From the NCBI GenBank assembly GCA_018806915.1, contig JAGKQI010000084.1, positions 310,001 through 374,000 on the forward strand: a stretch of DNA of 64,000 nucleotides. The letters are read 5' to 3'. The stretch is from Phytophthora colocasiae. Lineage: Eukaryota; Oomycota; Peronosporomycetes; Peronosporales; Peronosporaceae. The notes below the pieces were generated by a model, which saw nothing but the letters and a program-made list of their open reading frames with translations, was not told where the DNA came from and did no database searches. Of this stretch, positions 53,200 through 62,430 are shown in pieces (the first letter of the stretch is position 1; each line of letters opens with the position of its first letter). Position numbers and translations under genes: made by a program.

Positions 53200-53802
53200 A
53201 TGGGCAAGTCCAGGCTCGAGGAGGAATACGACGGGCAGTTCAAGCGTCTCGTCAAGCGCTACGCCGCGGAGGATGAGAGGGAGGAGAGGAAGGAGGAAGA
53301 CATGACGCCCACACAGGCCCAGGTCGCCTTCTGGTCCGAGATGAGAGAGGTGTTGAGCGTCAACGAATGTTCCACCGGGCTCGACATCCTGGACGACATC
53401 GCCGAAGCTGTCATCGACCAGACAGGGTACGCTTCGGACGCGTTCGGGGGCCCCGTACTTGTACTGCCCAAGCCTTCGCGTCAGCGTTTCAGCAAGAGGG
53501 CCGAGTTGCATCCTCGCTTCACAGGTCCTTCGCCTAAGAACGCTTCCTCCCGGGGCTCTTCCAAGACTACGTCCTCCTCCAAGTCATCTTCATCCAAGAA
53601 ACGCAATGAGCGGCCTCGAAACACTTCGCCTTCGTCTTCCCCGGAGCGCAAGAAGTCGTTCTTCACGGTTGAGCTCGCGGTCACCACGCCCCAAGAGATT
53701 CGTGACGACCTTGAAGAGCTCTACGGTGACGCCGCGGAGAAGGGGAACACCGTTCCAGTTGGCGTATCCGTGGGAAGGCTCGAGTCTCTGGTACGATCCT
53801 GA
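53200..53802 (+). pseudogene. Gypsy-C2 antisense gene, first part
   Basis: It runs opposite to the element. ATG 53,200 opens 'MGKSRLEEEYDGQFKRLVKR', followed by a charged helical region, 'TGLDILDDIAEAVIDQTGYA' and a Ser/Lys-rich stretch. A frameshift near 53,780 leads to a second frame ('WYDPEAYPEVYRAHWRWW') that ends in a TAG at 53,864. The protein then continues in that frame from about 53,870. I recognise no family. The TM ORF starts divergently about 300 bp to the left, so a bidirectional promoter could lie between them. Confidence 0.55.
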
Positions 53803-53869
53803 AGCGTACCCCGAAGTTTACAGAGCTCATTGGCGCTGGTGGAACCATGATCGTCCCGTCTTCTAGGAA

Positions 53870-55123
53870 TGGCAGCTTCACGCGCCCCTCAAGTCTTCAG
53901 CCGCACAGACCCGTCGTCGCAAGGCCAAGATGGAAGCGGTTGCCGGGCGTATGAGGTTCCTGAGTCTATGCATTGAGACGTGGGGATACTACAACTTCCT
54001 CCAGCTCCTCGAGGACTGCCCCGACCCCAAGCTGCTGATGTGGTGGGGTGGTCAACCGGGACGGAACCAGTCGCGAGGCCCGGGTTACCACGGCCCGATC
54101 ATCGACAGTCTCGTTTCTCTCCGCCGCAGGGACAAGGCTGAGTACGAGAAGGAGATGAAGCACGCTTTGGAACCGTTCTTCCTGGACCACGACTCCTTCT
54201 CCGACGTTCCTGACCTTCTCTACTGGACGGAGGCTTTGGATCCGGACAACATCAAGGTGGAGAATCGTCTCTCCGACGAAGAGTTGGCCCGATGCTTGAT
54301 CGACATCCAGTCCGATCGCACGCCTCGCAAGGGGTGGGCCGTGGACACTCACCAAAGCACCTGGCTGTGTCTTCGCAAGAGTTCTCGCATCGTCACGTTG
54401 GCTAAGAGCATGGTGAAGCAGCTCCAGAACGGTTCATACAAGGTGTGCACGACAGTTCCAGCGCTCGAGTCCTCCGAGGTGGTCGGCGGCTATGATCGTT
54501 TCCGACGCAAGGGCCGTCCGACAGCTCACGGTACTGGGCGCCTGGATCCCAAGCTTCTCGTTCCCCACTTCAAGAAGTCCAAGTCTAAGTCGGGATCCTC
54601 GCCAAAGACGCGTTCCAGCGACTTCTCGGTGGCTCCGGACGCTTCCCCGGAAACGTCCCCTCCGGTCCCCAAGGCTGCGACTCCTCCGAAGTCTCCCAAG
54701 AACGCTTCTCCTGCCGTGACGCCCAAGACCAGCCCCAAGAACGCTTCTCCTGCTGCTTCAGGGAACGCCTCGCCGACCAAGTCCAAGCCGGGGTCCCCAT
54801 CGTCACCCGAGGCGAAAGCGCCCACGCCGTCCAAGCCTAAGTCTCGCAGCCCTTCGCCGGCCAAGGCCGACTCCCCGAAGAAGCCGAGTCCCCCACCCGA
54901 AGTGTCCAACCGCGACCAGAAGGCCGAAGAAACTACCCAAGTCAAGAAGGAGACGTCAGACGACTTCCTGGGCAGCAGCAGCGACGAGAGTGATTCCGAG
55001 GCAAGCGAGAACGACGATGAGCATCAGTCCGACGACGAGTCCCACGAAGACGAGGACGAGGAGAAACCCGCAGCCAAGAAGCGAAAGATCCTCGACTTGT
55101 CGGGAGGTAACAGCACTTCGTAG
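53870..55123 (+). pseudogene. Gypsy-C2 antisense gene, second part (Ser/Pro/Lys-rich, putative nuclear protein)
   Basis: The first ATG in frame is at 53,930 ('MEAVAGRMRFLSLCIETWGY'), but homologous coding probably begins upstream. Residues 1-200 look globular ('LLEDCPDPKLLMWWGGQPGR', 'KGWAVDTHQSTWLCLRK'). From about residue 220 there are many S-P-K-x motifs ('SPKNASP', 'SPAKADSPKK'), which in other proteins bind DNA minor grooves or are kinase sites. An acidic tail and a basic 'KKRK' near the end suggest nuclear localisation. Convergent with pol: stop 55,123 against pol stop 55,638. Confidence 0.6.
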
Positions 55124-55637
55124 CCTCTCGAGCTTCTAGGAACGGTAGCGTAGCGTTCCTTGCATAACCTTCATAATAATCTTTTCTCTTTTCCTTTCTG
55201 CTTTAGTCGTCTTCATTTGTTTTTCGTAGCTTCCTTCCCCAAAATATAAACACACTGGTCCCTTTGCGTTCTCCAACACGCATACAGTTTCACATCGAGC
55301 GTTCTTCGATAGCATTACGGTCCCCGACCTCGGACGCATCGATGTGCACGTACAGCTTCGACAGTGTGTTTTTCGACAAGAATAAGCACGCACGGCCCAC
55401 GACCGAGCGTTCTCCAATGTGTAGGCACGGGTTGTCTGACCGAGCATTATCCAAGAATGTAAACACGGTCCCCTGACCGAGCGTTCTCCAATATGTAGGC
55501 ACGGTTCCTTGACCGAGCGTTCTCCAAAATATAGTCAAATATAAAGCCACCACACGAGAGCCATCTTCTTGCCCTCGTTCTTCAAGCTCGCATTGCCCGC
55601 AACAGTCACCACACAGGCAATCAGCTCCCTCTTCTCT
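55124..55637. other. convergent intergenic region within Gypsy-C2
   Basis: Between the antisense gene and pol ends. It is AT-rich at 55,160-55,260, then filled with copies of GAGCGTTCTCCAA-like words, including the ordered tandem repeat at 55,401. It may hold both 3' ends. No gene is seen. Confidence 0.5.
55401..55546 (+). repeat. 37-bp tandem repeat, four units
   Basis: Units start GACCGAGCGTTCTCCAA at 55,401, 55,438 (diverged: GAGCATTATCCAA), 55,475 and 55,511. Each of the good units has one AGCGTT word. More diverged copies of the same phrase occur from 55,264. Confidence 0.75.
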
Positions 55638-56987
55638 CTAGAAGAGCATGTCATCTTCGTCGACAGCGACGTTGGCCTCCGCCAACCGTGCACTGCGACG
55701 CAGTTCAGGTAGACCCTTCTCCTTTCGCCGAGCGTTATCGAACGCCTGCAGAAGCGTTCGGTAGTTAGGAAGAAGCGTAGCAGCAGGTCTCCAGATCACT
55801 TCGTAGGTAGCCAACAGTACTAAGTACTGCGTGACACCGTTCTCCTTCCGTCGAGCCAGGATGTCGACAACCGGGTTGCTCGTCCCAGAGACAGCCGTCT
55901 CTTCACCACCGATTACCAACCGTTCCACGTAGCTAGTCGAAGGTAGGTCGGCCTCCTCAAGAGGTCCTTCATCATCAACACCAGGACGGGACGTCACACC
56001 CTCAGGCACCTCCGTCGGGTACGGTCGACTCCAGCGTCCTCGAAAACGCTTCAAACGGTTCACGTTGACGGTCACCACCCGGTTCGGGTGCGAAGGAATC
56101 GCCACCCGGTACGCGTTCTCGCCCACCGTTCCTACAACGCGGTAGGGACCGTGCCAGGAGAATGCTAACTTCTTGGTGGTACGCTCGCCTCTGCGAGCTC
56201 GAAAGTATTGGTAGACCCACACCGGGTCTCCTTCTTCAAACTTCACCTCCACCTGCTCCTCAAGGCGAGCAGCGTGCCGGTCCTGCGCCTTCAGCAGCTG
56301 ACGCTCCACCATCCTTCTGGTGTCCCTCAGCGACAGGTACAAACGTCGTCGGTAGGCGGCCACTTCGTTGCTCTTCCACTTGTTATCCGTGTTTAGGAAC
56401 GCTAGGTCTAGCGGTAACACGGGATCTCGACCGTATAGCGAGAAGAACGGCGAGTCCTTTAACGCTTCGTGATAAGAAGTACGGTAAGCGAACAGTACGC
56501 GCGGTAGATACAGATCCCAGTCGGTCTGGGCCTCATTCACGAACATCTTCAGCATGCCAATAAGCGTTCCGTTGAGCCGCTCTACTAATCCCTGAGTTTG
56601 CGGGTGGTAGGCGGCTCCGAACAGCTTCTTAATGCCGAGCGTTTCGTAAAACGAGCGCGCCAGTTCCGAAATAAAGTTGGATCCTTGGTCGCTAAGCAAC
56701 CTCTCAGGCACCCCGTGCCGCGAGATAACTTCATTCACCATCGTCTCGACGAAGGTGATCGTGTCCAAGGCTTCGATCGCGAACGCCTCCACCCAGCGGG
56801 TGAAGTAGTCGGCAAAGACTAGAATAAACTTCTTGCCTCGAGGCGTCGTAACCAGGGGTCCGATGGCGTCCACGACCAGCAACGAGAACGGTCCGGACAG
56901 GTCATGCACCGGCATCCTTTGCATCAGACCGTTCCGCCACGGACGGTAGCCCTTGCCGCTGCCACAGATCGTGCACTCGCGCACGTA
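55638..56987 (-). pseudogene. pol: Gypsy-C2 integrase core and chromodomain-like tail
   Basis: The frame is open for 448 codons. It begins with the second half of the integrase zinc module ('CTICGSGK'), then the D,D-35-E core: Asp in 'LLVVDAIGPL', Asp in 'LLSDQGSNF', Glu in 'TQGLVERLNG'. The GPY/F-like segment follows ('FSWHGPYRVVGTVGENAYRV'). The C-terminal part ('VVDILARRKENGVTQYLVLL', 'TYEVIWRPAATLLPNY') has the spacing of a chromodomain with some aromatic cage residues changed. A 30-bp insertion separates this frame from the upstream part. Confidence 0.75.
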
Positions 56988-57017
56988 CTATTAAGTATTT
57001 AAAAGATTATCAATTAA
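56988..57017 (-). other. 30-bp AT-rich insertion in Gypsy-C2 integrase
   Basis: Between the codons for 'DVAE' and 'YVRECTIC' lie ten extra codons with only four G/C, including TAA and TAG stops. TTAA occurs at both ends. The flanks are well over half G+C. Without it the integrase zinc module reads normally. Confidence 0.6.
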
Positions 57018-57930
57018 CTCCGCCACATCCTGCTTCCAGCCATGCCAGAACGCATGCTTGCGGACCTTGTCCAGCGTCTTCGTCACTCCGACGTGGGCTG
57101 CCAATACGTCCGTGTGGCAGTGGTGCAGAACGGTTGAGATGAACGGTAACGGGATCACTGGCACCTCAATAGAACTAGCAGGTCCAGCCCGGGCCTTCAA
57201 GTAGACCTTCCTCATCAGCACGCCGTTCTTGACGGCATAGTTAGGAGCCATCAACAACGTCCGCGCCCGGAGCTGGGGGTCAAAGGCGAGAGCACCATCC
57301 TGGAGATACGCGATCATCGCCAAGATCCACGGCGTCCGTTTCTGCTCGTCCAGGAACCGTTCCTGTTGCAGGCCGAACAAGTCCACTGGGGACACCAACA
57401 GTTGATCGTCGGGGTCAGGAGGAGCAGCGTTACGACGAGCTGACCCCCCGACCGGAATGGAACCACGCTCTCCAGCTTCACTGTCTCCCGTCCCATCCTC
57501 CGTTCCGTCTTCAGGAACGGTTCTCCGCGTAGTATCGCCTCCTGGCACAGCAGTCCCCCCGACTTCGTCGGGACCATCCTCCACAGGATCGGCCGCGTTA
57601 AGCAGATCCGCCATCGAAACGGCGTTAATAGTCACCGCATGTAGACGCGAGAGTCCATCCACGTGGCCCATAGCCGTTCCAGGCTTGTGGAACACCTTAA
57701 ATCGTAGCTGGGAGAGTTCCATCGCCCACCGTGCCAATTTAGCGTTACTGGTACGGTTCCTCTACCCACGTCAACGCTTTGTGGTCCGTGTACAGGTCGA
57801 ACTCACGCCGATCGAGGTAGCAACGGAACTTCCGCGTAGCCCAAACAATGCCCCAGCACTCGATCTCCGAGGTGCCGTTTTGTTTGTTGACCCAGTTCTT
57901 TTCGGATCCAACTAGCAACTTGCTAGCCTA
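57018..57930 (-). pseudogene. pol: Gypsy-C2 RNase H to integrase zinc module, broken
   Basis: After the TAG at 57,928-57,930 the frame continues as 'ASKLLVGSEKNWVNKQ' and 'DRREFDLYTDHKALTWVEE' (RNase H). A frameshift near 57,755 leads to 57,737-56,991 ('FHKPGTAMGHVDGLSRLHAV', end of RNase H, then a linker and the His pair of the integrase zinc module in 'LHHCHTDVLAAHVG'). Confidence 0.65.
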
Positions 57931-59391
57931 GGCCACCACGCGTTCCCTTCCTTCCACAGTCTGCATAAGACACGCCCCGATCGCCAACGTGGAGGAGTCC
58001 ACGTACAGTTTAAAACGCTTCGAGAAATCCGCGTATACCAGGATAGGCGGCTTCACGAGCCTCCGTTTCAGCTGTCGGAACGCCGACTCACAGTCCTCCG
58101 ACCACTTGAACGGTACTCCCTTCCCCTTCAACCATTCTATGGGCGCCGTGATAGCGGCGTAGCCCGGTATATAGCGACGGAAGTAGCTCGTAAGTCCCAG
58201 GAACGCTCGCACGGTATGAAGGTCGTGCGGGTTCTTCAAAGTCATCACTGACTTCACCTTCTCAGGGTTCGGCAGGATGCCGGACGGCGTTACAATATGA
58301 CCCAAGAACGCTACCTGGTCACGCCCCCACTTGCACTTCTTCATCTTCAATTTGAAGCCGGCCGCTCGGAAGCGTTCCAGCACCTGCTCCAACCTTACCA
58401 GGTGCGTCGGGAAGTCCTCGCTGAAGACAACGCAGTCGTCCAAATACACGAGGCACGTCCTCCACTTGAGGTCCACGAGCACGTTCTCCATGAGTCTCTC
58501 GAAGGCAGGCACAGCGTTACATAGGCCAAAAGGCATAACTAACCACTCGAATAAACCGTACTTGCACGTGAACGCCGTTTTCTCGATGCTCCCCACGGCC
58601 GTAGGCAAGTTCCAGTATCCGGACGCTATATCCATAGTCGAGAAGAGCTTAGCGTTCCCCAGGACATCTAGAATGTCATCGATAAGGGGCATAGGGTAAC
58701 AGTCCTTGATGGTGACAGCGTTCAGGCGCCTATAGTCGATGCAGAAGCGTATCCCGCCGTCAGGTTTGCGTATCATCAGTACAGGACTCGCCCACGGACT
58801 CGTGGATGGTCGGATGATCCCCAAGTCAAGGTATTGTTGGATCTCCGCTTCCATGACATCCCCCTCCGCTCTCGACACTCGGTACGGTCTTTGCTTGATA
58901 GGAGCGTTCTCCCCAGTGTCGATCGAGAACTCTAAGAGATCCATTCTGCCAGGCTTCATCGAAGTCTCCACAAACATGTCAGAGAAGGACTCGAGCAGCT
59001 CCGCGAACAGCCACTGCTGTTTGGGCGATAGCTTGGAGTCCGTGAAATCCACCTTGAACTCCTTCTTCAGCTCCTCATCCAACTCAGGCATGGGATCTAC
59101 GGACGCTCCAGGTTGCGACTCAACTGCGCCGATGATCGAACTCACCCAGTCCGATCCACGCTTCGAAGCGTTCTCAGCATCCCCGAAAGAGAAAGCCGAC
59201 TCCGGAACGACCGTGGCGGCCGCAATAAGCGTTCCTTTCTTGATGACCACGTCCTCGGTGGAAGCGTTACAGACCTCCACCACCACCTTGCCTTCGTTCA
59301 CCGTGCACAAAGTTCGAGCCACCTTCACAGTTTCATCCAGGTCCGCGTAGCCCTCGACTAACACCGTAGTGTTATCGGCCGCCTCTCCCTA
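57931..59391 (-). pseudogene. pol: Gypsy-C2 reverse transcriptase and RNase H start
   Basis: The RT has all usual blocks: 'GIIRPSTSPWASPVLMIRKP', 'GGIRFCIDYRRLNAVT', 'FSTMDIASGYWNLP', 'FEWLVMPFGLCNAVPAFERL', and the active site 'CLVYLDDCVVFSED' (Y-L-D-D at about 58,435-58,446). The RNase H first Asp is in 'FKLYVDSSTLAIGACL'. It is in the same frame as the protease ORF upstream, separated only by one TAG at 59,389-59,391. It ends at a second TAG (57,928-57,930). Unlike A and B it has YLDD, so it belongs to another gypsy lineage. Confidence 0.75.
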
Positions 59392-62373
59392 CACCTCCGA
59401 GACCACTAACGCCTGGCCTCCCGGGCATAGTCGAACGGTCGAGTTGATTCGGGCCGTGTACATCTCCTCCACACGAGGCGATCCGATGGGGAACACTTCC
59501 TTAGTGTCCTTGAGAGTCACGGTGCTAGCGTCTAAATCCACGACAGCCCGGTACGCTTTGAGTGTGTCCGTCCCCAAGATGACGTCCACATGCAGCTTGT
59601 CGACGACCACGAACGGTCTTGTCATCTCACGAGACCCAAGGCGCATGGGTAGATCGACCATCCCGCGCACTCGCAGCGAGTGTCCTGACACACCCTTCAA
59701 TCCTTGCGGATACGGGGATATCGGAGCGTCCGCCCTTCCCAACCGTTTCAGCACACGGTAGTCGATCAAACTCGCGACAGCACCGGAGTCGATCAGCATA
59801 GCTGTCGGCAGGCAGTCAATGTAACCCACAGAGAGAGCCTCCACCCCTCCGACGGAGCCGATGATTCGCTTACCTTCCGGGACTACCTCGTCCTCATCCT
59901 CGGAGTCGCTCACCCCCGGTCTTAAAACCTCCCGGAGTCCACCCTTCTGGGGTTTAACCTTTCGGTCGTCCAAAACTGCATGAGCGTACTCGTACACTCC
60001 GTTCGCTTGGTCTTCCTTCGAACTGAGCGTTCCCAACGCTTCAGAACGATTAGCGAACAACGCCGAGCAGTCGAACGACACGCTTCGTAGATACGGTCCT
60101 CTTTCAGGGTTCCTCACGAGTGTGCGACACCGTTCACAAGTCGGGGTTCTCTCAAGTATCTTACACCGGATGGTGTCGGCGAAGCGTAAGTAGTTGTTCT
60201 TGATCTCTTGAACAAGCATACTCTTGAACGGTTCACTCAGGTGAGGGTCCGCCAGCTGGAGGAACGGTTCGATCTTCCTGTCCATGGACTGCAACTGGAA
60301 GTCGAGCCAGCGGTCTCGAACGCCATTCAGGTCTTTCCTCCCCCGAATCTTCACTTGGCAGGACCCACAGGAACGCTCCTTGACCATCAACTCTTGGCCT
60401 ATGAGTTGATAAACCGTTTTCCGAATTAGTCGTCTCCATCGAGGATCAGCGTCGATCTTGTCCAGCACGGGGGCGGTCGACAAAGGCGACGATCGCGTTC
60501 CCGGTACGGGTTCCCTCAAGGGAATCCCGATGTTCTCGGCCACGGTTTCAGTCTCGACGGGGTCGCTCTTAGGCGCCAACTTCCTCTTCTTCCTCTCCTT
60601 CTCCCTCTTGTACGACCTTCGATGAAGTTTGCGTCCACCACCGACGTCTCGTTGGTCTGAATCCCGGCCATCCTCGACGACAACGCTCGCCACGGCGTCT
60701 TCGTCAGGCGGTTCTTTGCTGAAGTTACGGTTAGCACGCTTCGCAGCCTCGGAGGCAGCGAGAGTGGAAGCATACCACTTAACCCAGTACTCTGGCGTCG
60801 ACAGCTCACCAGGCGACGACTCCTTCGTTCTCTTCAGCGTCTCTTCGGGGATGCTGAGGATGCAGCTCAGCTCCGCGAGAGTCAATTCCTTCTTTCCTTC
60901 TTTGTTTTTCTTCACACGCCTCCTCAGTTCTACCTCATTCAGAGGGAACAGGCGATCCTCGAGCTCCTTCTCGAACTCCTCCTTCTCTTCTCCAACCGCA
61001 GACGCGAGGCCTCCTTCCAATGCGTCTAACTCCTCGGTTGTGAAGAACTTAGCCCTGGGTTGTCTCCCTCTAGGAGTCACTTTCCCAGCTTGGGACCCGG
61101 GCTCACCGGCGACAGGGTTTACCCCTTCGCTACCCTTCTCCATTATATCCTCCGACGCTAAGGTAGCCGTTCCTCCAGATTCTACGTAGCGTTCTTCGCC
61201 AGACTCTTCATCCTTGTCCGGATACGAAGCGTCCTCCAGATGGAGCGTTTCAGTGTCAGGTTTTCGTCCAGAAACCTCGGGGCCCTTAGTCGTCGCCTCA
61301 TCCGCTACCGCAGCGGTTTTGTCTTCTCGTGGGCTAACTGACTCCCCGACTTGGTCCTTGTTTTCTCCTGCACCTTCTCCCTCCTCTGTTTCACGCTCTC
61401 GTTCCTCGCTTGACTTAGAGTCCGCCAAAAAGCGTACGTAGATCCTCTCCGCGTCCTTATTGTGTTTGCACGCGGGTCCCTGGAACAGTACTCGAACAGT
61501 ACTCACATCGCTGTCAAACCGTTCCGTCGACTCCTTAGACATCTCCAACTTGGGTGACTTAGAACCTGGCGGCACTCTGTACCGTTCTTCTTCAGCGTTC
61601 CGCTTGATGTCACCCTCCACAACTCCTCCTACTTCAGGAACAGTCTCGCCATCATTATCTTTTTCAGCTTCCTCAGGAACATTCTCGTCCCATTGAACGC
61701 TACCAGCGACTCCTAGTTGCGCGGTCAACTCAACCGGTATTCCTTCTTCCAGACTAGCGATCTCTTTGTAGTCTGCATAGTAATCGCAAAAGTAATCCTC
61801 TTCTCCTTCGGACACCACCGCGGCCTCGTACTCTGCTGGTAGTAGCGTTCCTTCTCTAGTTTCTTCGGGTAGTTCCGAAGCCTCTCGATAATCGTAGATG
61901 AACTCTCTTCCGGGAGCGCTAGCCTCTGCTTGGATCCTCTGACCCGCACGCTCCCAACGTTCCTCCGAACGTCCTTCGCCGTAGTTGCTTTCTTCTTCGG
62001 GAACGCTTGCCCCTGCTAGGATCCTCTGACCCTGGCGTCCCCAACGTTCCTCTGAACGCTCCTCTCTGTAGTTGTTCTCTTCTACGGGAACGCTTGCCTC
62101 TGCTAGGATCCTCTGACCCCGGCGTTCCCAACGTTCCTCCGAACGCTCTTCTCTGTAGTTGTTCTCCTCTTCGGGAACGCTCGCCTCTGCTAGGATCCTC
62201 TGACCCTGGCGTTCCCAACGTTTCTCTGAACGCTCTCCTCTTTCTTCAGTAACAGTCTCGTTCACAGCAATTTCAGTCGTTTCACTCCCAAATCCTACGG
62301 CGGTAACCGCATATTCTCCCCCTCCGAACGCTCTACTCCCTCCTTCTTCAAAGCAAGAAGCGTTCTCGGACAT
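59389..62373 (-). CDS. Gypsy-C2 acidic extension plus protease ORF
   Basis: The frame is intact, 994 codons, with ATG at 62,373, the equivalent of C1's 41,542 start. The N-terminal half is Glu-rich with four 87-bp repeats. The protease ('AMLIDSGAVASLIDYR') lies near 59,790. Unlike C1 it continues past 'DVILGT' into 'DTLKAYRAVVDLD', the normal end of a retropepsin. It stops at a TAG beyond which the same frame goes on into RT, so readthrough could join protease to RT. Confidence 0.7.
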   Translation of the reverse strand: MSENASCFEEGGSRAFGGGEYAVTAVGFGSETTEIAVNETVTEERGERSEKRWERQGQRILAEASVPEEENNYREERSEERWERRGQRILAEASVPVEENNYREERSEERWGRQGQRILAGASVPEEESNYGEGRSEERWERAGQRIQAEASAPGREFIYDYREASELPEETREGTLLPAEYEAAVVSEGEEDYFCDYYADYKEIASLEEGIPVELTAQLGVAGSVQWDENVPEEAEKDNDGETVPEVGGVVEGDIKRNAEEERYRVPPGSKSPKLEMSKESTERFDSDVSTVRVLFQGPACKHNKDAERIYVRFLADSKSSEERERETEEGEGAGENKDQVGESVSPREDKTAAVADEATTKGPEVSGRKPDTETLHLEDASYPDKDEESGEERYVESGGTATLASEDIMEKGSEGVNPVAGEPGSQAGKVTPRGRQPRAKFFTTEELDALEGGLASAVGEEKEEFEKELEDRLFPLNEVELRRRVKKNKEGKKELTLAELSCILSIPEETLKRTKESSPGELSTPEYWVKWYASTLAASEAAKRANRNFSKEPPDEDAVASVVVEDGRDSDQRDVGGGRKLHRRSYKREKERKKRKLAPKSDPVETETVAENIGIPLREPVPGTRSSPLSTAPVLDKIDADPRWRRLIRKTVYQLIGQELMVKERSCGSCQVKIRGRKDLNGVRDRWLDFQLQSMDRKIEPFLQLADPHLSEPFKSMLVQEIKNNYLRFADTIRCKILERTPTCERCRTLVRNPERGPYLRSVSFDCSALFANRSEALGTLSSKEDQANGVYEYAHAVLDDRKVKPQKGGLREVLRPGVSDSEDEDEVVPEGKRIIGSVGGVEALSVGYIDCLPTAMLIDSGAVASLIDYRVLKRLGRADAPISPYPQGLKGVSGHSLRVRGMVDLPMRLGSREMTRPFVVVDKLHVDVILGTDTLKAYRAVVDLDASTVTLKDTKEVFPIGSPRVEEMYTARINSTVRLCPGGQALVVSEV
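61900..62255 (-). repeat. 87-bp coding repeat, four units (C2)
   Basis: The unit encodes about 29 residues containing 'RSEERWERRGQRILAEASVP'. Identical phrases recur 87 bp apart (for example at about 62,068 and 62,155). C1 has two units. Confidence 0.75.
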
Positions 62374-62430
62374 GTCGCTCGTCAGACAAGAGGAAGGGTC
62401 GACACCCCCTTCCTCTCCCTCCTGTCCTCT

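Noticed and set aside
55401..55546. CRISPR-like array
   Set aside because: The 37-bp units are contiguous and lack unique spacers, and the context is a eukaryotic retroelement. They are ordinary tandem repeats.
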